Assembly: GCF_002001125.1 (NCBI RefSeq)
Contig: NZ_MUNV01000008.1
Location: 186,001-250,000 of the forward strand
Reading direction: 5' to 3'
Source of the DNA: Rhodanobacter sp. B04
GTDB lineage: Bacteria; Pseudomonadota; Gammaproteobacteria; Xanthomonadales; Rhodanobacteraceae
Length of the DNA: 64,000 bases
Below are positions 49,358 through 57,980 of this stretch, piece by piece (position 1 is the first letter of the stretch; every line of letters starts with the position of its first letter). Made by a program: the position numbers and the translations under genes. The notes under the pieces were generated by a model that worked only from the letters and a program-made list of their open reading frames with translations, was not told the DNA's origin and ran no database searches.

Positions 49358-50146
49358 TCAAAGCGGTTGCGGATGGTCGTGGACGGGGTTGCGCTTCAGC
49401 CACAGTCGCAACGCCTGCCAGTGGATGGCGCTGACGATCTGGGCTGTCATCAGCGGATAGCGCCACAGCACGCGGGCGAGCGAGGCGCCGGTCAGTGGAC
49501 GTCGCTGCAGAGTGAGGGTGGCGTCGAACTCGCGTTGGCCGTCGCGCAGGACGTCCATGTGCACATTGAGATCATCAGCCGGCGCGGTGAAGCGCCAGTC
49601 GTACTCGCGCGCCATCGGCATGAAGGGCGATACGTGGAAGGTCTTGGGGAAGCTCCAGTGCATGGCGCGTCCATGCATCCGTGCGGTCTCGACCGGCAGC
49701 ACATACGCATGGCGTTCGTGCCACGGCATGTTGGTGATCTCGGCCACGATGCAGACCAGGGTCACGCCGTCCTCGGCGTAGCAGTAGTAGAAGCTGACCG
49801 GGTTGAACACGTAGCCGAAGTAACGCAGATGGGTCAGCAGGCGGATCGGCCCGACCGGCCGATGCCCGGTGGCCTGCTCGACGCGCTGGCGCACGGCTTC
49901 TGCCAGCGGCAGTTCCACCGGGCCGAGGTAATCCTTGCGCCGAAACTGCGCGATGTTGCCGTGCTCGCTGGACCATAGCCAGCGTTGCTTGAACACGCGA
50001 TCGACTTCGTCCAGATCCAGATAAAGCTGGGCCATCTTGTAATCGAAGACATGCGCGTGGGGCACGAGGCGACGATGGCGCACCACGCCCTCGTAGACGG
50101 CGCTCGCCAGCGGCGCAGTCGCCTGGACTGCTACGTCGGCTTTCAC
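49358..50146 (-). CDS. DUF1365 family protein
   Basis: A 262-residue protein starting with the family block YEGVVRHRRLVPHAHVFDYK and containing GPIRLLTHLRYFGYVFNPVS, FYYCYAEDG, AEITNMPWHERHAYVLP and KTFHVSPFMPM, the standard DUF1365 signatures. It almost always travels with the FAD amine-oxidase-like gene and CFA synthase, as here (4-base overlap, 7-base gap). Biochemical role unknown. Confidence 0.9.
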   Translation of the reverse strand: MKADVAVQATAPLASAVYEGVVRHRRLVPHAHVFDYKMAQLYLDLDEVDRVFKQRWLWSSEHGNIAQFRRKDYLGPVELPLAEAVRQRVEQATGHRPVGPIRLLTHLRYFGYVFNPVSFYYCYAEDGVTLVCIVAEITNMPWHERHAYVLPVETARMHGRAMHWSFPKTFHVSPFMPMAREYDWRFTAPADDLNVHMDVLRDGQREFDATLTLQRRPLTGASLARVLWRYPLMTAQIVSAIHWQALRLWLKRNPVHDHPQPL

Positions 50147-51441
50147 GCCGCCATCTCCTGTCCACGTGGTTTCACCAGATGGAGGGACGCCGTGCCCGCC
50201 GGCCAGCGCACGCCGAGTGCTTCAGCGACTTCGACCGCGCTGCGCATGCCGTCCTCGTGGAAACCCCAGCCCCAGTACGCACCGGCAAACCAGGTGCGTC
50301 GTTGCCCCTGGATCTCGGCCTTGCGCATCTGCGCGGCCACCGAAGCGTGGCTGTAAACCGGGTGGTGATATTGCATGCGTGCGAGCACCTTGTCCGGATC
50401 GATCGCTGCGGTGCGGTTGAGCGTGACCACGAAGGGCTCGGGCGAGTCGATACCCTGCAACAGGTTCATGCAGTAGCTGACGGTGCAGGCTTCGCCGGGG
50501 TCGCGCGGCACCCATGCATTCCACGCGGCCCACGCCTTGCGACGCACCGGCAGCACGCTGGCGTCGGTGTGCAGCACGGTGTCGTTAGCCTGGTAAGGCA
50601 TGGCGCCGAGAATGGCCTGCTCGCGTTCGTTCGCGTCGCTCAGCAGGGCCAGTGCCTGGTCGCTGTGGCAGGCCAGTATCAACTGGTCGAAGTGCTCGAT
50701 GCCTGCGGCACTTTCCACGACGGCGCCATCGGCATGGCGGCGGATCGAACGTACCGCGCAATTCAGCCGTTCGCGTACCGGCCAATGCGCACGCAACGCC
50801 TGCACATAGCTGGACGAACCACCGCGTACCACCTGCCATTGCGGGCGGTCGCTGAGCTGCAGCATCTGGTGGTTCGCCATGAACTGCACCAGATAGCGGG
50901 CCGGAAAGCCGAGGATCTGCGTGGCCGGCGAGGACCACAGCGCCGACGCCATCGGCACCAGATGCTCGTCGCGGAAGGCAGTACCGTATCCGTGCTCGCT
51001 GAGATAGTCGACGAGCGTCGGGCCCTCTCCTGGCGAATCCAGCAGCGCTGGCGCCTCGCGATAGAAGCGCGTCAGGTCGCGCACCATGCCGATGAAGCGT
51101 GGCGAGCACAGGTTGCGACGCTGGCAGAACAGCGTATCCAGCGTGGCGGCGTTGTATTCCAGCCCGCTGGCTTCGTTGTGCACCGAGAAGCTCATCGTGG
51201 TCGGCCGCGACTCCACGCCCAGCTGCTTGAACATCCGCGTCAGCAGCGGGTAATGACTCGGGTTGTGCACGATGAAGCCGCTATCGATCCGGTATGCGCG
51301 ACCGTGCTGCATCACCTCATGCGTATGCGTGTGGCCACCGAAATAGCTGTTGGCCTCGAACAGCGTCACATCGAACTTGCGCGACAGCAGCCATGCCGAT
51401 GCCAGTCCCGCGATACCTGATCCCACCACGGCAACGCGCAT
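50143..51441 (-). CDS. FAD-dependent amine-oxidase-like protein (COG2907 type)
   Basis: A 432-residue flavoprotein. The dinucleotide motif is VAVVGSGIAGLASAWLLSRK at the start, followed by DVTLFEANSYFGGHTHTHEV and the substrate-domain landmarks RIDSGFIVHN and FAGAYWGWGFHEDGMRSAVE. Related to phytoene desaturase-like oxidoreductases. In the Rhodobacter singlet-oxygen regulon a protein of this kind has been linked to furan fatty acid formation; the same step here is inference. Three bases after the desaturase gene. Confidence 0.88.
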   Translation of the reverse strand: MRVAVVGSGIAGLASAWLLSRKFDVTLFEANSYFGGHTHTHEVMQHGRAYRIDSGFIVHNPSHYPLLTRMFKQLGVESRPTTMSFSVHNEASGLEYNAATLDTLFCQRRNLCSPRFIGMVRDLTRFYREAPALLDSPGEGPTLVDYLSEHGYGTAFRDEHLVPMASALWSSPATQILGFPARYLVQFMANHQMLQLSDRPQWQVVRGGSSSYVQALRAHWPVRERLNCAVRSIRRHADGAVVESAAGIEHFDQLILACHSDQALALLSDANEREQAILGAMPYQANDTVLHTDASVLPVRRKAWAAWNAWVPRDPGEACTVSYCMNLLQGIDSPEPFVVTLNRTAAIDPDKVLARMQYHHPVYSHASVAAQMRKAEIQGQRRTWFAGAYWGWGFHEDGMRSAVEVAEALGVRWPAGTASLHLVKPRGQEMAA

Positions 51442-51444
51442 GGT

Positions 51445-52395
51445 TCAGCTCCTCGCCTTGGTCAGCACCCAGGCAGGCACCGGCTTCAACCCGCGCACCA
51501 GCCCCAGCACCGACATCAATTTCAACCCGTACCAGGTCAGGTCGACCTCCCACCAGCGGAAACCCTGCCGGCTCGAACCGGGGAAGAAATGATGATTGTT
51601 GTGCCAGCCTTCGCCGAAAGTGAGCAGCGCCAGCCAGACGTTGTTGCGGCTGTCGTCCCTGGTGTCGAAGCGGCGCTTGCCGAAGCGGTGCGCCAGCGAG
51701 TTGATCGTGACCGTGGCGTGGAACAGCACGGTAGTCGAGACGAAGAAACCCCAGATCAACATCTGCCCGCCGCCGGTACCGAGCTGCGGCGCGACGTGAT
51801 GCAGCAGCACGCCGAGCGCATACAGGCCCACGGCCAGCACGACCGGGATGGCGATGTCATAGCGGTCCAGCCAGCGCAGCTCCGGATATTTCGCCAGGTC
51901 CGGCACGCGCGACAGGTCGGTGCGGAAGTTGCGCGGGGTCAGGAACCAGCCGACATGGCTCCACAGGAAGCCCCACACGCCCGGCGAATGGGGGTCGCGC
52001 GTGGTGTCGGCGTGCCGATGATGGTTGCGGTGATGGGCTGCCCACCAGAGCGGTCCGCGCTGTACGCAGGAGGCACCGATCAGTGCGAACAAAAACTGCA
52101 CGCTGCGCGAGGTCTGGAACGTGCGATGCGAGAAATAGCGATGGTAGAAGCCGGTCAGGGCGAACATCCTCACCGCATACAATGCTGCCGCCACGATCAC
52201 CGCGATCGGCGAGACGCCGACCCAGATCACCCCGAGGCAGGCCAGGTGCATCGCCATGAACGGCGCCGCGCGCAACCAGTCGATGCGATCAGCTCGTGGA
52301 TCATCCTCGGACAGCGTGGCGCCGTCAGTGTCGAACCACTGGCGCAGTCGGTGTATCGACTGCACGAGACTGGCGGATTTGCGGGGCATGTCCAT
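51445..52395 (-). CDS. Membrane fatty acid (acyl-CoA) desaturase
   Basis: A 316-residue di-iron desaturase. The three His boxes are HRYFSH, HRNHHRHAD and HNNHHFFPG; hydrophobic segments flank them. It introduces a cis double bond (delta-9 type by similarity) into saturated acyl chains and would supply the substrate for the CFA-family methyltransferases of the same operon. It is the first gene; a putative ECF promoter ends 28 bases upstream of the ATG. Confidence 0.92.
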   Translation of the reverse strand: MDMPRKSASLVQSIHRLRQWFDTDGATLSEDDPRADRIDWLRAAPFMAMHLACLGVIWVGVSPIAVIVAAALYAVRMFALTGFYHRYFSHRTFQTSRSVQFLFALIGASCVQRGPLWWAAHHRNHHRHADTTRDPHSPGVWGFLWSHVGWFLTPRNFRTDLSRVPDLAKYPELRWLDRYDIAIPVVLAVGLYALGVLLHHVAPQLGTGGGQMLIWGFFVSTTVLFHATVTINSLAHRFGKRRFDTRDDSRNNVWLALLTFGEGWHNNHHFFPGSSRQGFRWWEVDLTWYGLKLMSVLGLVRGLKPVPAWVLTKARS

Positions 52396-52422
52396 CGTGG
52401 TTTTCCGGAGGGTCCGTCAACA

Positions 52423-52451
52423 GATACGGGCTGCGGCAGCGAATGGATGCA
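52423..52451 (-). promoter_or_regulatory. Putative ECF-sigma promoter of the lipid operon
   Basis: On the minus strand: TGCATCC, 16 bases, CGTATC. This matches four other sites in the cluster in both hexamers and spacing. Start codon of the desaturase follows 28 bases after the -10. Confidence 0.72.
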
Positions 52452-52626
52452 GCAACCATGAAGCCGGTCGCGAACCTGCGTTGCCCCGTGACGAAGTCGT
52501 CCCCGATGCAGGGGGCGCTGCCGGCACTCGGGCGGTCGTGCCTCGAAACCCACCGCGTCTTGCGCCCGACGCGACATGCTGCCCCGATATCTCTCCTGAC
52601 CGAACGCGATGCTGCCGTCGCCAGCG

Positions 52627-53016
52627 TCAGAGCAACGCTTCAATCAGTTGCAGGATGCCCCATAACGACGCTGCCCATGCCAGGGTACGCAGGTAGGGGA
52701 TGCCGACGAGGTAAATGGGCAGATACGCGACACGCGCCCAGAAGTAGACCTGCGCACCCAATACCGACGAGGCTGCCGACTTGTGCGCCAGCACCACCGT
52801 CAGCGCGGCGGCGGCAAAAAACGCGAAGGTCTCCAGAAAATTCCGGTTTGCGCGTTCGGCGCGCGCGGCCATCCCGGTCAGCGGTTTGCTGATGCCGTCT
52901 CGATTGCCGACATTCCACTTCAGGCCGCGCTGCGATGTTCCCATCGCGGCGGCGACCAGCACATGTACCAGACCCAGCACAATCGACCAGCTGAGCCACA
53001 TCAGTTCCGATGGCAT
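52627..53016 (-). CDS. MAPEG family membrane protein
   Basis: A 129-residue protein with four helices, of the MAPEG (glutathione-linked membrane enzyme) type. AAMGTSQRGLKWNVGNRDG, MAARAERANRNFLETFAFFA and YLVGIPYLRTLAWAASLWGI are family features (the RAxRAxxNxxE-like helix is the glutathione/catalytic region). A peroxidase role against lipid hydroperoxides would fit the regulon. It lies 178 bases downstream of folE. Confidence 0.85.
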   Translation of the reverse strand: MPSELMWLSWSIVLGLVHVLVAAAMGTSQRGLKWNVGNRDGISKPLTGMAARAERANRNFLETFAFFAAAALTVVLAHKSAASSVLGAQVYFWARVAYLPIYLVGIPYLRTLAWAASLWGILQLIEALL

Positions 53017-53194
53017 GGTCGCGCTCCCGTGGAATCCAAATGGCATCTTGCGTCACGCGATGCCGTCCAGGTTCGGCCTGCGCTAACAGCTGCGGCTGCG
53101 CCTGCTGCGGGCCGACGCTGGCCGCGTGCAGAGGGAGTGCGGGCATGCGAGCAAGAGCTGCCTGCAGCGGGGGAGGCAGGGGCAGTCCGGATCG

Positions 53195-53920
53195 TCATTC
53201 TGTTCGCTGCCGCAACAGGCTGAGAAACTCCCGGCGGAGCGCTGGATCATCGAGAAAGGCGCCACGCATCACGCTGCTGGTCATGCGCGAACCGTCGTCC
53301 TTCACGCCGCGCCAATGCATGCAGAAGTGGTCGGCCTCCATTACCACGGCAATGCCATTGGGCTGCAGGCGCTGTTCGAGCAGGGTGGCGATCTGGCTGA
53401 CTGCTTCCTCCTGGATCTGCGGGCGGCTCATCACCCAGTCGATCAGCCGCGCGTATTTGGACAGGCCGATCAGGTTGGAGCGCGCATGCGGCAGCACGCC
53501 CACCCAGACGCGTCCCATGATCGGGCACAGGTGATGGGAGCAGGCGCTGCGAATGCGCAGCGGGCCCACCACGATCAGCTCGTTGAGTTGCTCGACATTG
53601 GGAAATTCGGTGACGGAGGGGGCCGGCTGATAGCGCCCGGCAAACACTTCGCGCACGAACATCTTGGCCAGCCGGCGTGCCGTGTCGCGCGTGTTGTGGT
53701 CGCGCTCCACGTCGATCACCAGCGACTGCAGCAGGGCCTGCGCCTTGCCGGCGACCTCGTGCTCGAGCTCCTCCAGCTCGCCCGGTTGCAAGTGGTCGAC
53801 GATGTTGTCATTGGCGTGGAAACGGACGCCGGCGGCGCGGAGTCGTTCGGCGATGCGTTGCGATGGCTGGCTCTGGGCGGGACGCTGGATCTGGAGCATC
53901 TCTCGCAGCGGTGGTGACAT
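53195..53920 (-). CDS. folE: GTP cyclohydrolase I
   Basis: A 241-residue enzyme making dihydroneopterin triphosphate from GTP. Zinc and catalytic motifs: SACSHHLCPIMGRVWVGVLP and RLQPNGIAVVMEADHFCMHW, with GLSKYARLIDWVMSRPQIQE. The N-terminus is about 40 residues longer than E. coli FolE. The start at 53920 was chosen because the upstream extension is unrelated. It has its own ECF-type promoter and may supply a pterin or folate chromophore for light-driven repair. Confidence 0.93.
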   Translation of the reverse strand: MSPPLREMLQIQRPAQSQPSQRIAERLRAAGVRFHANDNIVDHLQPGELEELEHEVAGKAQALLQSLVIDVERDHNTRDTARRLAKMFVREVFAGRYQPAPSVTEFPNVEQLNELIVVGPLRIRSACSHHLCPIMGRVWVGVLPHARSNLIGLSKYARLIDWVMSRPQIQEEAVSQIATLLEQRLQPNGIAVVMEADHFCMHWRGVKDDGSRMTSSVMRGAFLDDPALRREFLSLLRQRTE

Positions 53921-54006
53921 GGCATGACTCTCGCGGTAGGCAGGCTTGGCATTCGATGGGTAATGCTCCCTGGCGTTGCCAGCCGTAGCACGCGAGAGAA
54001 CGCCTT

Positions 54007-54035
54007 GATACGAATCGCGGCCGATTTTGGATGCC
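54007..54035 (-). promoter_or_regulatory. Putative ECF-sigma promoter of folE
   Basis: On the minus strand: GGCATCC, 16 bases, CGTATC, 86 bases upstream of the folE start and just behind the photolyase gene. First base differs from the TGMATCC form; otherwise identical in layout. Confidence 0.62.
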
Positions 54036-54051
54036 GCCGTTGCCTCCGTGG

Positions 54052-55581
54052 TCAGAGGGTTTCCAGGTTTTGCCGCAACGCCTGCGCCCGCTCGCGCAGG
54101 GCCGACCGCTCGGCGGCAGGCATGCGCTCGAGCAGCCGGTACGGCATCGCCAGCCGCGGATTGCCGCCGAGCAGCCTTTGCTCGCGCGCGAGGAAATCCC
54201 AGTACAGCGCGTTGAACGGGCAGGCCCGCTCGCCGTGGCGCTGGTTGTGCCGGTAGCGGCAGCCCGTGCAGTAATCGCCCATCCGGTGGATGTAGGCCGC
54301 AGCGGAGACATAAGGCTTGGTGGCCAGCAGGCCGCCATCGGCGAACTGGCTCATGCCCAGCGTATTGGGCAGTTCCACCCACTCGAAGGCGTCGATGTAG
54401 ATGCCCAGGTACCAGCGGTGCAGCGCCTGCGGATCGAGCCCCGCCAGCAGGGCGAAATTGCCGATCAGCATCAGCCGCTGGATGTGGTGCGCATGGGCCT
54501 GCTCCAGCGACTTGCTGATCGCCTGGTGCAGGCAGTTCATCGACGTGGTGCCGGTCCAGAACCAGGTGGGCAAGGCGCGCCCATGGCCGAAATGGTTGCT
54601 CCCGGCGTAGCCCGGCATGCGCGCCCAGTACACGCCTCGCACATACTCGCGCCAGCCCAGGATCTGCCGGATGAAGCCTTCCACGGCGGCCAGCGGCGCA
54701 GCGCCTGCCTGCCAGCACGCCTGGGCGCGGTCGATCACCTCGCGTGGCGAGAGCAGCTTGACGTTGAGCGCGAAGGACAGCAGCGAGTGGAACAGGCGCG
54801 AGGCGTCGGCACTCATCGCGTCTTGGTAGTCGCCGAAATGCGGCAGCGCATGCTGCACGAACGCATCGAGCTGCTGCAGCGCCTCGTCGCGGTTCAGTGG
54901 CCAGCGCAAGTCGTGGGCATGCGGCGCGCCGAAACTGCGCACGCCGGCCGCGGTGATGACTGCCCACAGCTCGCGGTGGTCGTGGGTTTTGCGCACATCT
55001 GGCGGCTCGGCGGGGCGGCCCGGCCAGCGCTTGCGGTTTTCGGTATCGAAATTCCAGCGTCCTCCCGCGGGGCGCCCGGATGCCTCCATCAGCACGTCGT
55101 ACGCGCCGCGCAGGTGCCGGTAGAACGGCTCCATCGTCCAGCGCGAACGTGTCGCGAAGAAGCTCGCGGCCTCGTCGCGGCGGGTCAGGAAATGCTCGCT
55201 GTCCACCATGCATGACGGCCGGCCGAGGCCCTGCGCGTAGTCGGCAAGTTGCCGGTCCAGCCGCCACTCGTCCGGCGCCTGATACTCGAAGGTCTTGATC
55301 CGATGTTGCCCGAGCAGGCGGTCGAGGTTGGCCGTCAGCGACGGCAGGTTGTCCGGATCGTCGATCGCCAGGTAGTGCACCCGATGTCCACGCGCGGCGA
55401 GTTGCCGCGCGAAATCGCGCATCGCGGCGAAGATCGCCAGAATCTTTTGCGCGTGATGCAGGACGTAATCGGTTTCCTGGCGCACCTCCATCAGCACGTA
55501 GAGCACGTCGGGATCGACGCTCGCGAACCACGAGTGCCGGATGTTCAGCTGGTCGCCCAGCAACAGCCGCAAACGGCTCAT
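54052..55581 (-). CDS. FeS-type bacterial cryptochrome/photolyase (PhrB/CryB-like)
   Basis: A 509-residue member of the deoxyribodipyrimidine-photolyase-related (FeS-BCP) group, which repairs (6-4) photoproducts. It starts MSRLRLLLGDQLNIRHSWF; FAD-domain landmarks include RQILGWREYVRGVYWARMPG and GLDPQALHRWYLGIYIDAFE. The iron-sulfur Cys cluster is MNCLHQ plus YCTGCRYRHNQRHGERACPF. Length is normal. It lies 14 bases after the TspO-like gene, in the lipocalin-led operon. Confidence 0.92.
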   Translation of the reverse strand: MSRLRLLLGDQLNIRHSWFASVDPDVLYVLMEVRQETDYVLHHAQKILAIFAAMRDFARQLAARGHRVHYLAIDDPDNLPSLTANLDRLLGQHRIKTFEYQAPDEWRLDRQLADYAQGLGRPSCMVDSEHFLTRRDEAASFFATRSRWTMEPFYRHLRGAYDVLMEASGRPAGGRWNFDTENRKRWPGRPAEPPDVRKTHDHRELWAVITAAGVRSFGAPHAHDLRWPLNRDEALQQLDAFVQHALPHFGDYQDAMSADASRLFHSLLSFALNVKLLSPREVIDRAQACWQAGAAPLAAVEGFIRQILGWREYVRGVYWARMPGYAGSNHFGHGRALPTWFWTGTTSMNCLHQAISKSLEQAHAHHIQRLMLIGNFALLAGLDPQALHRWYLGIYIDAFEWVELPNTLGMSQFADGGLLATKPYVSAAAYIHRMGDYCTGCRYRHNQRHGERACPFNALYWDFLAREQRLLGGNPRLAMPYRLLERMPAAERSALRERAQALRQNLETL

Positions 55582-55595
55582 CGTCTGCGTCCGCC

Positions 55596-56354
55596 TCAGT
55601 ATCCGCTGCGCTTCGCCGGCGCAGCTCGGCGCAACAGGTGCCACAGCGAGACAACCAGCGTCGTGGCGGCAAGCCCCAGCGCGGCGTCGGCCGCGATGGC
55701 CGCGCCGTCGAGGTTCGATGCATGTTGCGCGACGTACACGCCGACCAGGCCCCACAGCACCGCCAGCGCGTACCAGGGATTGCCGCGCAGGCGAGCGATC
55801 GCGGTGAGCACGAGCAAGGCGGTCAGCACGAGCAGCGCCAGCGTCCACGGCAGCATGTGGCTGACCGACAGCAGCCGGAAGGCCACGATCACCTGCGCCA
55901 GATTGAGGAAAACCGCCAGCGATACCCAGCCCGCGTGCAGCGACAGCGGCAGCCATTGCCACCAGCGGCCACGCGGGTGGCTGGCGGTATGCGAGACCTG
56001 CCAGGCCGCGCCGAGCAGGCAGGCCAGGCTGAGCCAGATGATCGCCAGCGCCAGCCAGAACCACTGCAGCGAAAACACGATCATCCACAGCGAGGTCAAC
56101 GCAAAGCCCGTCGCCGTCAGTGGCCGGATGCGCCGCAACACCCGATCGGCGGTGCGGTCCAGGTACTGCCGGGTGCCGTAGACCACGTCCAGCACGAAGA
56201 TCGGGCCCCAGATCGCGAATGCATAGCCGGCCGCCACGATCAGCGTCGGGTACTGGTCCGAGATCGCGCCATTGGTCGGGCCAAACACGCCGGCATTGGA
56301 GAGCCATGCGACCACGGGCATGGCCCAGGCCAACAGCAGGACGAGGTATTTCAT
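55596..56354 (-). CDS. TspO/MBR-related tryptophan-rich membrane protein
   Basis: A 252-residue membrane protein with about eight hydrophobic segments and many Trp. NAGVFGPTNGAISDQYPTLI and AAGYAFAIWGPIFVLDVVYG carry the FAIWGxIF signature of long TspO-like proteins. Classical TspO binds porphyrins and is light- or oxygen-linked in Rhodobacter, consistent with control of photosensitisers here. Four-base overlap with the lipocalin gene. Longer than canonical TspO (about 160), so function may differ. Confidence 0.78.
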   Translation of the reverse strand: MKYLVLLLAWAMPVVAWLSNAGVFGPTNGAISDQYPTLIVAAGYAFAIWGPIFVLDVVYGTRQYLDRTADRVLRRIRPLTATGFALTSLWMIVFSLQWFWLALAIIWLSLACLLGAAWQVSHTASHPRGRWWQWLPLSLHAGWVSLAVFLNLAQVIVAFRLLSVSHMLPWTLALLVLTALLVLTAIARLRGNPWYALAVLWGLVGVYVAQHASNLDGAAIAADAALGLAATTLVVSLWHLLRRAAPAKRSGY

Positions 56355-56929
56355 GGGCAGGCTCCCTCGAAAGTCTGGTTGTCCGCGACGTGTTCGGGCC
56401 AGCGCTGCGGGACTTTCTCGATTCTTGCGGGGTCATAGCCCATGGCCTTGGCGCGTGCCAGCATCCCTAGGTAATCGGCGTCGGACACCTGCGGCGAGCG
56501 CGCCATGTACCAGAGATAATCGCGGGCGTCGCGCACCACCATGACCTGGCTGTAATCCGGGCTCAGCCAGCCAACCAGGTATTGCAGGCGCAGCAGCCAG
56601 TACAGGTGCACGCTCCATTGCGCCTGGCCGCTGCCGGGAATGATCGACGCGGTGGAACGGATCAGTCTGACTGGCGCATCGAAGCTGCCGGGTCGCAGCC
56701 GGAACCAGGTGCATACCGTGCCGTCGGCTTGCAGCCGGTAGGTTTCGACCGCGTTGTGGCCACCTCGCTCGACCCGGCTGGGAATGGAGGCAATCACGTA
56801 CCAACGGCCCATGTAGCGCGACAGGTCTACCTGCTTGACCCGCTGGATCGGTGGCTCGGCATGCGCACCAGCGCCGAGGAGCAGGGCGGCCAGCAGCGCG
56901 GCGAGGGTGAGTATTCGGGGCAGGATCAT
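56351..56929 (-). CDS. Lipocalin (Blc-like) 2
   Basis: A 192-residue exported lipocalin with signal MILPRILTLAALLAALLLGA (cleavage near AHA). The GxW motif is in SRYMGRWYVIASIPSRVERG, then HNAVETYRLQADGTVCTWF and YLWYMARSPQVSDADYLGML. It is paralogous to lipocalin 1. First gene of the lipocalin-TspO-photolyase operon, with an ECF-type promoter 75 bases upstream. Likely an envelope carrier for modified fatty acids or lipid breakdown products. Confidence 0.88.
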   Translation of the reverse strand: MILPRILTLAALLAALLLGAGAHAEPPIQRVKQVDLSRYMGRWYVIASIPSRVERGGHNAVETYRLQADGTVCTWFRLRPGSFDAPVRLIRSTASIIPGSGQAQWSVHLYWLLRLQYLVGWLSPDYSQVMVVRDARDYLWYMARSPQVSDADYLGMLARAKAMGYDPARIEKVPQRWPEHVADNQTFEGACP

Positions 56930-57318
56930 GCGTGTGCCTGGTTTGCGATTGCCTTGCATCCGGCCCGGGTCGCTGCGGACAGCGCCCGGCATCTCATGCC
57001 CCGCATACGCAATCGCGGGTCGGCTGGATGCAGTCCACGCGGGGCGCGAGTCGGCGCAGGACACGACCGTACGTCGCCAGGCGTACCCGATCAGTCCTCG
57101 TCTTGATCCACTACCCGGTGCCTGCGGTGCGATCATCGCCGTTGAAAGGATCGGCATCATGGAAGGAGCGTGTCGTTGCCGGTCGCAGTGCGTTGACATC
57201 GCAAGCCGGTTGAATCCGTTGCCGTCATGCGCCCATCCGCAGCCATTCACCGTCGCGCCACCAATGCGCTGGCAAGCTGCAGCGCACTGCGGGGATGTTC
57301 CCGCCTCGGGAGAGGCGC
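56930..57318. other. Divergent intergenic region between two lipocalin genes
   Basis: This 389-base stretch holds the minus-strand ECF-type promoter (57004-57032). I looked for the same motif on the plus strand for lipocalin 3 and did not find it; TTGAATCC at 57211 lacks a CGTA at the right distance. No gene is seen in it. Confidence 0.5.
57004..57032 (-). promoter_or_regulatory. Putative ECF-sigma promoter of the lipocalin 2 operon
   Basis: On the minus strand: TGCATCC, 16 bases, CGTATG. The -10 element lies 74 bases before the lipocalin 2 start codon. Same layout as the sites at 52423, 54007, 59515 and 62836. Confidence 0.72.
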
Positions 57319-57855
57319 ATGTTCCACTGGTTGATTGCCGCCACGATGATGGCCGCCGCCGCGCCGATGGCCGGTGCAGCGCTGCCCGATCAACCGGTCG
57401 CCATGTTCGACCTATCGCGCTATGTGGGCCAATGGCATGAAATCGGCCATCTGCCGATGTTTTTCCAGCGCAAGTGTGTCGACAGGATCACGGCGACCTA
57501 TACGCCCAACCCAGACGGCACGATCGCCGTCCGCAATGCATGCCGCGTGAAGGATGGCTCGACGCATGCCTCCAACGGCGTGGCCCGGACAGTCGAAGGG
57601 AAGCCGGCGGCCCTGCGGGTGCGTTTCGCGCCGGCATGGCTGGCGTGGCTGCCGATGGCATGGGCGGACTACTGGGGCGTCGATCTGGATGCCGATTATC
57701 AGTGGGCGGTGGTTGGCGGCCCCAGCCGCCAGTACATGTGGGTGCTGTCGCGCCGCCCGAGCATGAGTCGCACGCTGTTCGACCAGATCAAGCAGCGTGC
57801 CCGGCGACGCGGCTATCCGGTCGACCAGCTCGTGATGGCGGCGCCACTGGACTGA
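57319..57855 (+). CDS. Lipocalin (Blc-like) 3
   Basis: A 178-residue exported lipocalin, signal MFHWLIAATMMAAAAPMAGA. GxW motif in SRYVGQWHEIGHLPMFFQRK, then the Blc-like CVDRITATYTPNPDGTIAVR, WADYWGVDLDADYQWAVVGG and YMWVLSRRPSMSRTLFDQI. It is closer to canonical Blc than lipocalins 1 and 2. A strong GGGAGAGG ribosome site precedes the ATG. Followed by a membrane hydroxylase gene 125 bases on. Confidence 0.9.
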   Translation: MFHWLIAATMMAAAAPMAGAALPDQPVAMFDLSRYVGQWHEIGHLPMFFQRKCVDRITATYTPNPDGTIAVRNACRVKDGSTHASNGVARTVEGKPAALRVRFAPAWLAWLPMAWADYWGVDLDADYQWAVVGGPSRQYMWVLSRRPSMSRTLFDQIKQRARRRGYPVDQLVMAAPLD

Positions 57856-57980
57856 TCCGCCAGTCGCGGGCGCAGGCGAGGGCCTGCCGTCCGATCGTGC
57901 CCCGGCCCGGCGCGCGCATGCGGCCACCCTGCATGGCAGCCATGGGTGCACGCACGGCATGCTGTGGGTAGACTCGCCGC

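Noticed and set aside
57200..57318. ECF-type promoter for lipocalin 3
   Set aside because: TTGAATCC at 57211 and TTGATCC near 57104 have no CGTA 16 bases downstream.
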